64,000 bases of DNA from Candidatus Eubacterium faecigallinarum (GCA_019115455.1 DXDN01000006.1:1-64000); one strand, 5' to 3'. Shown: positions 45,879 through 55,416, numbered from the stretch's first letter. Notes: generated from the sequence alone by a model not told the origin. Translations and numbers: made by a program.

Positions 45879-48800
45879 ATGTTTTCTTCTGAGATCAGAA
45901 AAAGTATAAAAACTAATAAAATTTTAAACGGAGAGACTGTAAGCTACGCGCTTACGGCATTGTTCTCCGTTTTTTTACTTATAGCTGTTAAGCAGCTTTT
46001 AAAAGTGTTTTTCGGCGTGCCGGTAACAGCTTCGGTTATAGTCGCATTTGTTATTGCGGAGGTTGTTTCATTTCTGCTGGAAAAAAGATTTGTCTTTCGC
46101 AAAAAGGTGCTGTCCTCAAATATTAAGCAAATACTGATGTTTTTATTCAGAGGTGCGGTAAATTTCGGCTTTTACAAGCTTTCGCATGTCGCTTTCGGCG
46201 AGCTTATGTCGATGTCAGAGGCTTTTGTGTGGCTTGCCGCAATATCAGTATCGTTCTTCTTCAACTACTTTTTTGACAGGCTTTTACTCTTTGACTGCGC
46301 TTATGAGGCGCAAAGCGTCAGATTTTCAAAAATTTATATTACATTTTTTACTGACCGATATGTATTTCTCAGCGCAGGCATAGCGGCTGTATGTATTGCG
46401 ATGATTTATATTGTTTATACAGTTTTCCCCTTTGGTGATTACACCGTAATGAGAATGGACTTGTATCACCAGTACGGACCGCTGTTTGCAGAGCTTTATG
46501 ACAGAGTTGTAAATCACTCGAGTTTTCTTTATTCATGGAATTCGGGAGGCGGCAGCAGTTTTCTCGGCAACTATTTTAATTATCTTTCAAGTCCCCTTTC
46601 AGCGCTTATTTTTCTGTTTGACAAGAAGGATATATCAAACGCAATTACATTTATTGTTTCAGTCAAATGCATATTAAGTGCGGCTACGTTTTCGTTTTAT
46701 CTTAAAAAATCCTTTAAAAAGCATACTCCGTTAATTGCAGTATTTGGAGTTTTCTATGCCTTTTGCGCTTATTTTCTTGCATATTACTGGAACATTATGT
46801 GGCTTGACGGAATGATACTTCTGCCCATCATTGTCCTTGGTATAGAAAAAATTATCAACGGCGAAAAGGGCTGGACGTATATCTTTTCCATGGCTCTGCT
46901 TTTCCTTTCAAGCTACTACATGGGATTTATGAGCTGTATTTTTGCAGTAATATATTTTCTGGCATATTTCGTTATCTCCTATTCCGGAAGCGGCAAAATC
47001 GACAACACGCTTGTTTTCAGAAAAAAAGAAAAATATTCCCTTAAAGCAATAATGAACAACAAGTTCATTAACAGAGGAGTAATATTTGCCGCGTCGAGCT
47101 TCACCAGCGCAGCTCTTTGCGCCTGTGTTCTTCTTCCGGTATATATGATTCTGCGTTCAAGTTCTGCAACTTCAGATGAATTCCCGGCGGTATTCTCTTC
47201 TTATTTTAATATATTTGACTTTATTACCTCGCACCTTGCAGGACTTGAAACCACAATAAGAAGCAGCGGCGAAGACGTATTGCCAAACGTTTATTCCGGT
47301 ATGCTGGCTGTCATTCTCCTGCCTCTTTTTGTGGTAAACAAGGATATCCGATTCAAGGAAAAAACCGCGTATATACTGATGATGCTCTTTTTCCTTTTCA
47401 GCTTTGACAACAACTGGATGAATTTTATTTGGCACGCATTCCATTTCCCCAATGACCTGCCTTTCAGGTTCTCTTATATGTATTCATTCCTGATACTTGT
47501 GTGCGGATACAAGTGCCTGCTTAAATTCAAATCAATTGATATTAAAGATATCGGATTTGCCGGTATGGCGTGGCTGTTTTTCATTATAATTGCGCAGAAA
47601 ATGTCCACCACCAAAATGTCCGAAACAACGATATATATAAGCATTGCATTTATTATCATTTGGACCGGTTTCCTCTTCCTGTTCAGAAAAGGAAAACTTG
47701 AAAAAACGCTTATCAGCGCAACGGCGCTGGTGCTTGTGTTCAGCGAGGTGCTTGTGGCTGATACGGGAGCTATCCTAATTACTCAAAAAAACAGCGACTA
47801 CACCGATAACTATGATGCGTATACTCAGGCAATTGAAGCAATCGAGGAATCGGATGACGGTTTTTACAGAGAAGAGCTCACCTATCTTGAAACAAGAATG
47901 GACCCCAGCTACTACGGATATGACGGCATGTCCGTGTTCTCCTCAATGGCATATGAGGATTACTCCCAGCTCCAATACAGCCTTGGTATGTTTGGCAACA
48001 GAATCAACAGCTACACATATAACACTCAAACTCCTGTTTATAATATGATGTTTAATATTAAATATCTTATTAAATCCGACGTCACTCTCGCTCCGTCTGA
48101 GAGTTTCTACAGCGAGATTTTTACTACTGACAACGGCGAGACTGAGGTTTATGAAAATAAATATTACTTGCCAATTGCGTATGCGGTTAATGAAAATGTA
48201 AATGAATGGACGACTGAAGAAGGCAATCCCTTTGCAGTTCAGGAGGATTTCTTCTCCAAAGCCACAGGATACAGCGGAGTGTTTAAAGAGATGGATTATC
48301 TCTCAACACAGTTTGACGGTATGTCCGGCGAAGAGATTGTGTCTAACGGAACGTTCTGGTTCTCAAAAAGCGACGCTGAAAGTTCTTACGGCGTTGTGGA
48401 ATTTGTAATGACGCCTCAAGAATCAGGGAACGCGTATATTTATGTAACCTCGCCTGACATTGAGAGCATTGAAATAAACAGTACTAATATGAACGGCTAT
48501 ACACAGTCCATAACTGAGCCGTATATCTTAGATCTCGGCTACTGCGAAAAAGGCGAAGAAATCAGCGTAAGAATTGACTGCTCTGCAACGGAAACAACCG
48601 ACACTTATGCTGAAATCTATGCCTACACTGTTGATGAAGATGTTTTTAAGCTTGGTTATGACAAACTCCTTTCATCAGCCATAGACGTCACAGAGCACAG
48701 CGACACCGGCTTTAGCGGCACAGTCAGTGTTGAAGAAAACAGCGTGCTTTACACTTCAATTCCGTATGATCAGGGATGGAAAGTCCTTGTAGACGGACAG

Positions 48801-48995
48801 GAAACAGAAACCTTTAAAATCGGTGGCGCTATGACAGGCGTTTCCGTAAAACCAGGTGAGCATACAGTAGAGTTTGTATATTCACCTCAGGGACTTAAAT
48901 TAGGCATTGTTATTTCTGCGGCAACTGTTGCAGGAATTTGCGGATATGTTATAGTACGAAAGAAACGTAAAAAGCAGCTGACGCAACAAAAATGA
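45879..48995 (+). CDS. GtrA-like/YfhO membrane protein
   Basis: A 1038-residue membrane protein. Residues 25-140 look like a GtrA-type four-helix flippase-related domain (SVIVAFVIAEVVSFLLEKRFVF is split by a loop; SFFFNYFFDRLLLF ends it). The rest is a YfhO domain with about ten membrane segments, starting with VMRMDLYHQYGPLFAELYD, a GT-C-like first loop. The last 350 residues are an extracellular region that ends in a beta domain (YDQGWKVLVDGQ, VKPGEHTVEFVYSP) and a final anchor segment with a Lys-rich tail. YfhO proteins act in glycosylation of lipoteichoic acid or other envelope polymers; the exact substrate here is unknown. Monocistronic. Confidence 0.88.
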   Translation: MFSSEIRKSIKTNKILNGETVSYALTALFSVFLLIAVKQLLKVFFGVPVTASVIVAFVIAEVVSFLLEKRFVFRKKVLSSNIKQILMFLFRGAVNFGFYKLSHVAFGELMSMSEAFVWLAAISVSFFFNYFFDRLLLFDCAYEAQSVRFSKIYITFFTDRYVFLSAGIAAVCIAMIYIVYTVFPFGDYTVMRMDLYHQYGPLFAELYDRVVNHSSFLYSWNSGGGSSFLGNYFNYLSSPLSALIFLFDKKDISNAITFIVSVKCILSAATFSFYLKKSFKKHTPLIAVFGVFYAFCAYFLAYYWNIMWLDGMILLPIIVLGIEKIINGEKGWTYIFSMALLFLSSYYMGFMSCIFAVIYFLAYFVISYSGSGKIDNTLVFRKKEKYSLKAIMNNKFINRGVIFAASSFTSAALCACVLLPVYMILRSSSATSDEFPAVFSSYFNIFDFITSHLAGLETTIRSSGEDVLPNVYSGMLAVILLPLFVVNKDIRFKEKTAYILMMLFFLFSFDNNWMNFIWHAFHFPNDLPFRFSYMYSFLILVCGYKCLLKFKSIDIKDIGFAGMAWLFFIIIAQKMSTTKMSETTIYISIAFIIIWTGFLFLFRKGKLEKTLISATALVLVFSEVLVADTGAILITQKNSDYTDNYDAYTQAIEAIEESDDGFYREELTYLETRMDPSYYGYDGMSVFSSMAYEDYSQLQYSLGMFGNRINSYTYNTQTPVYNMMFNIKYLIKSDVTLAPSESFYSEIFTTDNGETEVYENKYYLPIAYAVNENVNEWTTEEGNPFAVQEDFFSKATGYSGVFKEMDYLSTQFDGMSGEEIVSNGTFWFSKSDAESSYGVVEFVMTPQESGNAYIYVTSPDIESIEINSTNMNGYTQSITEPYILDLGYCEKGEEISVRIDCSATETTDTYAEIYAYTVDEDVFKLGYDKLLSSAIDVTEHSDTGFSGTVSVEENSVLYTSIPYDQGWKVLVDGQETETFKIGGAMTGVSVKPGEHTVEFVYSPQGLKLGIVISAATVAGICGYVIVRKKRKKQLTQQK

Positions 48996-49027
48996 GTCAG
49001 GCTGTTTTTAAGCAAAATTCTGCAAAT

Positions 49028-49072
49028 TTCTACAATTTAGTTATTTACATTGCAAATCTTTTGTTGTAGAAT
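49028..49072 (+). promoter_or_regulatory. Promoter of prs with an overlapping dyad
   Basis: TTTACA (49044-49049), 17 bases, TAGAAT (49067-49072). An inverted repeat TTCTACAA (49028-49035)/TTGTAGAA (49064-49071) brackets the promoter, with its right half over the -10. GCAAAT also occurs twice (49022 and 49052). This layout could be an operator; the regulator is unknown. Confidence 0.55.
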
Positions 49073-49107
49073 AAGCGTGTAAATTTTGAGAGGAGTTTCA
49101 AAAAACT

Positions 49108-50289
49108 ATGGCAAGACAAACAGCTGAAAACATTAATACTATTCCGGTAGGACCTCTTGGTATCATCGGCATGCCCGGTTGCGAGGAACTTACTGACAAG
49201 ATTGATAAATATCTTGTTAAATGGAGAAAAACACAGGCAACAGAACATCAAAATAATGTGGCGTTCTTCGGATATCAGCGTGATTCATATAAAATAAATG
49301 TCAGCATCCCCCGTTTTGGCAGCGGCGAAGGCAAGGGCGTTATAGAGGACTCTGTGCGCGGATATGACATTTACATAGTGGCTGATGTATTCAATTACAG
49401 CTGTACTTATAAAATGTACGGCAAAACAGTTAATATGTCCCCTGACGAACATTTTGCTGACCTTAAGAGAGTTATTCATGCACTTTCATCAAAGCCCAAG
49501 AGAGTTTCCGTTATTATGCCGATGCTTTATGAAGGCAGACAGCATAAGAGAAGCTCAAGAGAATCTCTTGACTGTGCCATGGCTTTGCAGGAGCTTGTCG
49601 GTCTTGGAGTTGAAAACATTATTACTTTCGACGCTCACGACCAGAGAGTTCAGAATTCAATCGCAGATAAATCATTTGAAAACGTTATGCCCACTTACCA
49701 GATGATAAAAGCGCTGGTTAATAACGTTGACGACCTTTCAATAGACCCCGATCATCTTATGATAATCTCCCCTGACGAAGGCGCTATGCAAAGATGTATT
49801 TACTTTGCTACACAGCTGGGTGTTAATCTCGGAATGTTCTATAAGAGAAGAGATTATACAAGAATTGTAAACGGCAGAAACCCGATTGTTGAGCATCAGT
49901 ACCTTGGTGATTCAGTACAGGGCAAGGATATCATTATCGTTGACGATATGATTTCTTCAGGTGAATCAATGCTTGAGGTTGCCAGCAAACTTAAAAATCT
50001 CGGAGCTAAGAGAATTTTTGTCTGCACAACATTCGGACTGTTCTGTAATGGTCTTGACGTATTTGATGACGCATATAATAATGGTGTATTTGATAAGGTG
50101 TTCACCACAAACGGCGTTTATCAGACACCCGAGCTTCTCAGCAGAGATTGGTACAGAAGCGTTGAGCTTTCCAAGTACACTGCTTACTTTATCGATACGC
50201 TCAATCATGATATGTCAGTATCATCACTGCTTGACTCTTCAGAAAGAATTAAAAACCTGCTTATTAAGAAAGGATTAAAGGAGGCTTAA
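49108..50289 (+). CDS. prs: Ribose-phosphate pyrophosphokinase
   Basis: A 393-residue PRPP synthase, longer than the usual 310-320. The type signature FDAHDQRVQNS (FDxH region) is near 172 and the PRPP loop IIVDDMISSGESMLE near 280. About 60 extra residues are present, mainly near the N-terminus (PGCEELTDKIDKYLVKWRK) and the C-terminus, a long form seen in some Clostridia. GAGAGGAG precedes the ATG. It makes PRPP for purine, pyrimidine, His, Trp and NAD synthesis. A small membrane-anchored protein gene follows after seven bases. Confidence 0.93.
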   Translation: MARQTAENINTIPVGPLGIIGMPGCEELTDKIDKYLVKWRKTQATEHQNNVAFFGYQRDSYKINVSIPRFGSGEGKGVIEDSVRGYDIYIVADVFNYSCTYKMYGKTVNMSPDEHFADLKRVIHALSSKPKRVSVIMPMLYEGRQHKRSSRESLDCAMALQELVGLGVENIITFDAHDQRVQNSIADKSFENVMPTYQMIKALVNNVDDLSIDPDHLMIISPDEGAMQRCIYFATQLGVNLGMFYKRRDYTRIVNGRNPIVEHQYLGDSVQGKDIIIVDDMISSGESMLEVASKLKNLGAKRIFVCTTFGLFCNGLDVFDDAYNNGVFDKVFTTNGVYQTPELLSRDWYRSVELSKYTAYFIDTLNHDMSVSSLLDSSERIKNLLIKKGLKEA

Positions 50290-50295
50290 TTAATA

Positions 50296-50802
50296 ATGGC
50301 CGTTAAAAGTCTTTCAAAAGTACAGAAAATAATTATTTCAACAGTGGCGGGAATTATTGCGGCAATTCTTATTGCGTGTACAGCATACTGCGTTGCTACT
50401 CAGCAAAACCCGTCTGAAGCCGCCAAGAGTATATTCACCCCCGGTGAAGAACAGATTGTCGGAAAATGGCAGAGCCAGGAAAACCCCGGTATTACTGCAT
50501 ATGTTTTCTATGACGACGGCACATATGACTCTTATATTTCAACAGTTAATTTTTCAGGCGACTATGAAGTTGACGGAAACAAGCTTTATTTAAAAAATCC
50601 AAATACCAGCAAGGAAATTGTTTATAAATACAAAGTCACTGAAAAGGTACTTACTCTGACTGTTCTTGAAGAGGACGGCGAAGAGCCTGAAGAGAACGAA
50701 GTGAGCAAGTACGACAGAGTTGATGAGATAAATCAGAAATCTTTGATGGATATTTTAGGCGAATTTAAAGAAGAAACCACTGCCGCTGAAGAAACTGAAT
50801 AA
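50296..50802 (+). CDS. Small membrane-anchored lipocalin-like protein of unknown function
   Basis: A 168-residue protein with an N-terminal membrane anchor (about 12-34). A single small beta-rich domain follows (IVGKWQSQENPG, YVFYDDGTYDSYI, NFSGDYEVDGNKLYL, YKVTEKVLTLTVL), resembling DUF5640-like lipocalin folds in surface proteins of Clostridia. The tail is acidic. Cotranscribed with prs and ended by the terminator at 50816. Function unknown. Confidence 0.8.
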   Translation: MAVKSLSKVQKIIISTVAGIIAAILIACTAYCVATQQNPSEAAKSIFTPGEEQIVGKWQSQENPGITAYVFYDDGTYDSYISTVNFSGDYEVDGNKLYLKNPNTSKEIVYKYKVTEKVLTLTVLEEDGEEPEENEVSKYDRVDEINQKSLMDILGEFKEETTAAEETE

Positions 50803-50815
50803 ATTGAGTTAATCA

Positions 50816-50850
50816 TTACCCCGTGGATAAAACACGGGGTAATATTTTTT
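50816..50850 (+). terminator. Terminator after prs and its partner gene
   Basis: TTACCCCGTG (50816-50825) and CACGGGGTAA (50833-50842), 10-bp perfect stem, then TATTTTTTAT. Confidence 0.88.
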
Positions 50851-50869
50851 ATATTAGCTCATATACATT
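50840..50869 (+). promoter_or_regulatory. Possible sigma-E promoter of spoIIID
   Basis: TAATATT (50840-50846) fits the sigma-E -35 KMATAWW, and TATACATT (50862-50869) fits CATACAHT at seven of eight positions, spacer 15. The -35 would lie inside the preceding terminator, and the leader would be short (about 13 bases), so this is tentative. Confidence 0.35.
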
Positions 50870-50889
50870 ACTGAGGAAGGTGAAAACAC

Positions 50890-51144
50890 TTGATTGGTAA
50901 TGTAGAAAAAAGATGCATTGATCTCGGACACTATATTGTTGAAACAAGAGCAACAGTTCGCCAGGCGGCGGTAGTTTTCGGAATAAGCAAATCCACAGTA
51001 CATAACGACGTTACTAAGCGGCTTTCTGTAATCAATCCCCTGCTTTGCAGCGAGGTTAAGGAAGTTCTTGAGGAAAACAAAGCTCAGCGTCACATCAGAG
51101 GCGGACTTGCCACAAAGCGTAAGTACAGCAAAAACAAATCCTAA
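50890..51144 (+). CDS. spoIIID: Sporulation transcription factor SpoIIID
   Basis: An 84-residue DNA-binding regulator of mother-cell genes. The helix-turn-helix (TVRQAAVVFGISKSTVHNDV, residues 22-41) and the basic tail (RHIRGGLATKRKYSKNK) match the family almost throughout. The start is a TTG at 50890 with GAGGAAGGTG upstream. Monocistronic. Confidence 0.96.
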   Translation: MIGNVEKRCIDLGHYIVETRATVRQAAVVFGISKSTVHNDVTKRLSVINPLLCSEVKEVLEENKAQRHIRGGLATKRKYSKNKS

Positions 51145-51265
51145 AATATAATCCGAAATCTTTTAAATAAATAATTCTGTTTGTTAATTCCCTGCTGATA
51201 AAATAATTGATTTTTATACGCCTTGGTGTTAAAATAAATTATCATATCAGTAAGGGATGATTATT

Positions 51266-52063
51266 ATGAAAATCGGATTTATCGGATGCGGAAATATGGC
51301 AAGCGCCATTATTAAAGGAATCACCGCCAAAGGCAAAGTTAACGGAAGCGATATTGTAGCTTATGATATTTACGCCGCTGCCGCTGAAAACATAAGCAAG
51401 ATGTGCGGCGCAGAAATTGCGTCAAGCGAGGAAATGGTGGCAAAAAAAGCCGACATTGTTTTTCTTGCAGTCAAGCCGAATGTTTTGTCGGACGTGCTGA
51501 AAAAAATCAGCTCTGCCGTTGCAGAAAATAAGCCTTTAGTTGTATCAATAGCTGCCGGCAAAACAATTGAATTTCTGTCACAGCCGCTTGAGAATAACAC
51601 CAGAATAATCAGAGTTATGCCAAACATAAATGCTAAAGTCGGCGAAGCGATATGCGCCTACTGCTTCAACAGCAACGTAACTGATGCTGACAAGCAAAGC
51701 GTTGAAGAATTACTGGACGGAATCGGTAAGGTTATGTGCCTTGATGAAAGTGCTTTTCCGCTGTTCGGGGTTCTTGGCGGATGCGCTCCTGCATATGCCT
51801 ATATGTTCATTGACGCACTTGCCAGAGCCGGAGTTAAAAACGGTATGAAAAAAGCTGACGCACTTAAAATTGCCGCTCAGACAGTGTACGGCAGTGCAAA
51901 GATGATTCTTGAAAGTGACGAGCATCCGTGGTCACTGATAGACAGCGTGTGCTCCCCCGGCGGTACTACAATTGAGGGTGTAGTTTCGCTTCAGTCCGAC
52001 GGTTTTGAAAAAGCTGTGTTTAATGCCGTTGACAAATCTCTCGACAAAGATAAAAAATTATAA
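51266..52063 (+). CDS. proC: Pyrroline-5-carboxylate reductase
   Basis: A 265-residue enzyme for the last step of proline synthesis. NAD(P)-binding motif KIGFIGCGNMASAII is at the start; VFLAVKPNVL and RVMPNINAKVGEA follow, and the C-terminal dimer domain has GGCAPAYAYMFIDALARAGV and VCSPGGTTIEGV. The ATG at 51266 is preferred over that at 51257, which lies only three bases after AAGGGA. Convergent to metK. Confidence 0.95.
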   Translation: MKIGFIGCGNMASAIIKGITAKGKVNGSDIVAYDIYAAAAENISKMCGAEIASSEEMVAKKADIVFLAVKPNVLSDVLKKISSAVAENKPLVVSIAAGKTIEFLSQPLENNTRIIRVMPNINAKVGEAICAYCFNSNVTDADKQSVEELLDGIGKVMCLDESAFPLFGVLGGCAPAYAYMFIDALARAGVKNGMKKADALKIAAQTVYGSAKMILESDEHPWSLIDSVCSPGGTTIEGVVSLQSDGFEKAVFNAVDKSLDKDKKL

Positions 52064-52074
52064 TAAATAAAAAC

Positions 52075-52106
52075 AAAAGGACTTGTTCGATTGAACAAGT
52101 CCTTTT
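52075..52106. terminator. Bidirectional terminator between proC and metK
   Basis: AAAAGGACTTGTTC (52075-52088), loop GATT, GAACAAGTCCTTTT (52093-52106), with T runs in both directions. Confidence 0.9.
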
Positions 52107-52123
52107 TTACTATGTTATTTTGA

Positions 52124-53302
52124 TTAAAGATATTTTTTTATCTCATCGACCATGTCAGTCTTTTCCCAGGAAACGCCCAGGTCTTCCCTACCCATATGAC
52201 CGTATGCGGCAAGTTTGCAATAAATCGGCTTTCTGAGGTCAAGCCTTTCAATTATTGCAGACGGTCTGAGGTCAAATACTTTATTGACAATTTCGCTTAT
52301 CTTCTCATCGGAAATAATTCCGGTGCCGAAAGTATCAACCAAAACAGACACCGGCTTTGCTACGCCGATTGCATAAGCAAGCTGAATTTCACATTTTTTA
52401 GCCAATCCGGCGGCTACAATATTTTTTGCAACCCATCTTGCGGCATATGCGGCGCTTCTGTCAACCTTTGTCGGGTCTTTACCGCTGAAAGCTCCTCCGC
52501 CGTGACGAGCATATCCGCCGTATGTATCAACGATAATCTTGCGTCCTGTCAGACCCGAGTCACCGTTTGGACCCCCTATTACAAATCTGCCTGTAGGATT
52601 TACAAAATATTGGGTTTCATCATCAAGCAGTTCTGCCGGAATTGTTGTCTTGATAACCTTTTCAATAATATCATTGCGAAGCTGAGAAAGTTCTACATCT
52701 GCGCTGTGCTGGCTCGAAACAACTACTGTTGCAATTCTTTTAGGCTTGTCATCTTCGTACTCAACAGTAACCTGAGTTTTGCCGTCGGCATAAAGGTACG
52801 GTAATGTTGAGTTTTCTCTAACCTCGGTAAGCTTAACTGCAAGTTTGTGTGCAAGGCTTATGGGCATCGGCATAAGTTCATCGGTCTCATCGCAGGCATA
52901 GCCGAACATCATACCCTGGTCGCCGGCGCCGTTAAGATTATATTCATCTTCATCGTCGTTCTTTAACTCATACGACTTATCTACACCGAGGGCTATATCA
53001 GCTGACTGCTTGTCAAGTGCCGTTAAGACAGCGCAGGTATTGCCGTTAAAGCCTTTAATGTCATCGTCATATCCGATGTCGCAGATTGTTTTGCGGACAA
53101 GCGCAGGGATATCTACGATAGCTTTTGTCGTGATTTCACCCATAACAAGCACCTGGCCTGTTGTGCAGGTAGTCTCACAGGCAACTCTGCTCATAGGATC
53201 CTGACGGAGCATTTCATCAAGTATAGCGTCGGAAATCTGGTCGCAGATTTTATCCGGATGTCCTTTTGTAACGGATTCACTTGTAAATAGATATTTTGAC
53301 AT
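52124..53302 (-). CDS. metK: S-adenosylmethionine synthetase
   Basis: A 392-residue methionine adenosyltransferase. [24 protein letters not shown] is the start block (core [14 protein letters not shown]); [15 protein letters not shown] and the phosphate loop [22 protein letters not shown]-type block (core [16 protein letters not shown]) are intact. AAGGAG precedes the ATG. A SAM-I riboswitch and a strong promoter lie upstream, so excess SAM should end transcription early. Confidence 0.97.
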   Translation of the reverse strand: MSKYLFTSESVTKGHPDKICDQISDAILDEMLRQDPMSRVACETTCTTGQVLVMGEITTKAIVDIPALVRKTICDIGYDDDIKGFNGNTCAVLTALDKQSADIALGVDKSYELKNDDEDEYNLNGAGDQGMMFGYACDETDELMPMPISLAHKLAVKLTEVRENSTLPYLYADGKTQVTVEYEDDKPKRIATVVVSSQHSADVELSQLRNDIIEKVIKTTIPAELLDDETQYFVNPTGRFVIGGPNGDSGLTGRKIIVDTYGGYARHGGGAFSGKDPTKVDRSAAYAARWVAKNIVAAGLAKKCEIQLAYAIGVAKPVSVLVDTFGTGIISDEKISEIVNKVFDLRPSAIIERLDLRKPIYCKLAAYGHMGREDLGVSWEKTDMVDEIKKYL

Positions 53303-53323
53303 AATTGTATCTCCTTAGTAAAA

Positions 53324-53450
53324 ATAAAACACATACCGAAGTATGTGTCACATCTAACCTCATCACTCGGTATACGCAGGTATTAGCACCTTACAAAAAT
53401 GCAGGTTGCTGTGGCGTCAGCGGGCCAGTCCCTCAGCCACTCTTGATAAG
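53324..53450 (-). promoter_or_regulatory. SAM-I (S-box) riboswitch with terminator, controlling metK
   Basis: Read on the minus strand: P1 strand CTTATC (53450-53445), then AAGAGTGGCTGAGGGACTGG, GCCCGCTGACGCC, ACAGCAACCTGC, AAGGTGCTAATACCTGC and the P1 partner GATGAG (53364-53359). These are the conserved S-box elements. The expression platform has hairpin ACACATAC/GTATGTGT (loop with four bases, 53329-53348) followed by TTTTATTTTTA. SAM binding is expected to favour this terminator. Confidence 0.95.
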
Positions 53451-53469
53451 CAATATTCAGTTCTAACTA

Positions 53470-53498
53470 ATAATACAACAAAGACCCTGCGTTGTCAA
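53470..53498 (-). promoter_or_regulatory. Sigma-A promoter of metK
   Basis: On the minus strand TTGACA (53498-53493), 17 bases, TATTAT (53475-53470), about 20 bases upstream of the riboswitch. Confidence 0.8.
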
Positions 53499-53577
53499 CA
53501 AAAATTTACTAATTAAACAGCTATTATAAAGTATGGTAAAAAATCTAATTAATTTATATATTATTTTGTCAATAGTG

Positions 53578-53606
53578 TTGCATTTTGTTTATAATTAGTT
53601 TATAAT
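53578..53606 (+). promoter_or_regulatory. Sigma-A promoter of the SDR/zinc-ribbon gene
   Basis: TTGCAT (53578-53583), 17 bases, perfect TATAAT (53601-53606). The leader contains a small dyad TGTAC/GTACA (about 53622-53638) and AAGGAGG before the ATG. Confidence 0.75.
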
Positions 53607-53657
53607 TTACCTGTATGCAATTGTACAAAATCAGTACATACAAGGAGGAAAAAGTTA

Positions 53658-55220
53658 ATGTCAAAGAAAACAGTATTTATTACCGGCGGAACTGGTAATA
53701 TGGGCTGGGCAGCAGTGCAGGAGATGTTAAAGCATCCGAGCGATATTAACATCAAGATGCTTGCCAGAAAAAGCGCTAAGAATGAAGAAAAATTAAAGCC
53801 TCTTATGTCCAAGCCAAACGTAAAAATTGTTTGGGGTGATCTTGGGGATTATGACTCAATTCTTGAGGGCGTAACAGGTTCTGACTATGTTCTTCACGTT
53901 GGCGGAATGGTATCACCTACTGCTGACTGGAAACCATATCTCACTCAGAAAACAAATATAGGCGCTGCACAGAACATCTGTAAAGCAGTTCTTGCTCAGC
54001 CTGATCCTGACGCTGTAAAGGTTTGCTATGTAGGCACCGTTGCTGAGACCGGCGGACGTAATTATCCTATCCACTGGGGACGTTGCGGCGATCCTATCAA
54101 AATCTCAATTTATGACCACTATGCTATTTCAAAAACAGTTGCTGAGCGTACTTTCGTTGAAAGCGGCATCAAAAACTGGGTTGTAATGCGTCAGTCCGGT
54201 ATTCTTTATCCAAACATTCTTAAGAATATGGATCCCATCATGTTCCACGTTCCGATCAACGGTGTTCTTGAGTGGTGTACAGTTGAGGACTCAGGTCGTC
54301 TTATGTGTAACCTTGTTCTTGAAGACAAGAAGGGCAACCTCGGTTCTGATTTCTGGAATCACTTCTTCAATATTGGTTCCGGTAAGGAATACAGAATTTC
54401 TAACTATGAGTTTGAGTGTCTCCTTCTCGGTACACTGGGACTTGCAGGTCCTGAAAAACTCTTCGAGCCAAACTGGTTCATCACAAAGAATTTCCACGGT
54501 CAGTTCTATGCCGACGGTGACAAGCTTGAAGATTTCCTTCATTTCCGTGAAAATCTTCCTATCAAGGATTATTTTGACAGACTTGCTACTCAGGTTGAAT
54601 TCTATTTCAAGATACCAAGATATCTTCCAAAGAATCTTGTAGCAGCTTGTGCTAAACCCTTTATGAAGAAGATTGCCGAGACTCCTGATTTCGGTACTCT
54701 TGACTGGGTTGCCAAGAACAACGAAGTTCGTCTGAGTGCTTACTACGGCTCAAAGGCTGAATGGGAAAAGATTCCGAAAAAGTGGGAAGATTTCGAAATC
54801 ATGAAATTTGACAAGGACAACAGCGCAGCCGAGCAGTTCAAACTTGACCACGGCTATGATGAAACAAAGCCTGAATCAGAGCTTGACATCGAAGACATGA
54901 AGACTGCTGCTAAATTCCGCGGCGGCGAGTGCCTGAGCGAAACCATGACAAAGGGTGACATGGCTACTAAGCTTAAGTGGAAATGCGGACTCTGCGGTGC
55001 GGAATTCGAAGCGTCCCCAGCCCTTATTCTCCTTGGCGGTCACTGGTGTCCGGAATGCTACATTCCTCAGAAGGCTTGGAATTATGACGAGATAGCTAAG
55101 ACAAATCCGTTCTTTGCTCAGGTTTGGTATCCGAGTCACAACAAGGATGAGCATAATGTTTACAAATTTGATGATCTGTTCCATATTGACGGCGTAAAAT
55201 GGGATGACATCAAGAGATAA
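53658..55220 (+). CDS. NAD-dependent epimerase/dehydratase-type SDR with C-terminal zinc ribbon
   Basis: A 520-residue protein. Residues 1-330 form an extended SDR fold: nucleotide motif ITGGTGNMG (8-16), the VGTVAETGG strand and the active-site YDHYAISK (Y-x-x-x-K). Residues 330-435 are an extra helical part. Residues 443-467 hold a four-Cys zinc ribbon (CGLC and CPEC), followed by an aromatic tail. I know no characterised enzyme with this exact domain set; substrate unknown. Codons (many CTT, GGT, CGT) look like those of a highly expressed gene, in line with its strong promoter and AAGGAGG. Monocistronic. Confidence 0.85.
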   Translation: MSKKTVFITGGTGNMGWAAVQEMLKHPSDINIKMLARKSAKNEEKLKPLMSKPNVKIVWGDLGDYDSILEGVTGSDYVLHVGGMVSPTADWKPYLTQKTNIGAAQNICKAVLAQPDPDAVKVCYVGTVAETGGRNYPIHWGRCGDPIKISIYDHYAISKTVAERTFVESGIKNWVVMRQSGILYPNILKNMDPIMFHVPINGVLEWCTVEDSGRLMCNLVLEDKKGNLGSDFWNHFFNIGSGKEYRISNYEFECLLLGTLGLAGPEKLFEPNWFITKNFHGQFYADGDKLEDFLHFRENLPIKDYFDRLATQVEFYFKIPRYLPKNLVAACAKPFMKKIAETPDFGTLDWVAKNNEVRLSAYYGSKAEWEKIPKKWEDFEIMKFDKDNSAAEQFKLDHGYDETKPESELDIEDMKTAAKFRGGECLSETMTKGDMATKLKWKCGLCGAEFEASPALILLGGHWCPECYIPQKAWNYDEIAKTNPFFAQVWYPSHNKDEHNVYKFDDLFHIDGVKWDDIKR

Positions 55221-55243
55221 TTAAAATTAAACATAAAGTTTTT

Positions 55244-55288
55244 AGACTGTCATTGCAGACTGTTGCAATGGCAGTCTGTTTTCTTTTT
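55244..55288 (+). terminator. Terminator of the SDR/zinc-ribbon gene
   Basis: AGACTGTCATTGC (55244-55256) and GCAATGGCAGTCT (55265-55277) with one mismatch, then GTTTTCTTTTT. Confidence 0.85.
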
Positions 55289-55355
55289 AATCAAATTATC
55301 ACAGCAGTATTGGCAAAATATAAAAAATACATCTCTGTAAATTATTCACCAAGCA

Positions 55356-55385
55356 AAAAAGCAGACACTTACGTGTCTGCTTTTT
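55356..55385. terminator. Terminator of the ara/VanW operon (bidirectional)
   Basis: AAAAAGCAGACAC (55356-55368), loop TTAC, GTGTCTGCTTTTT (55373-55385). The leftward operon ends 32 bases upstream of it. Confidence 0.88.
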
Positions 55386-55416
55386 ACATTAAATAAATAT
55401 TAATAAACTTCTGTAA

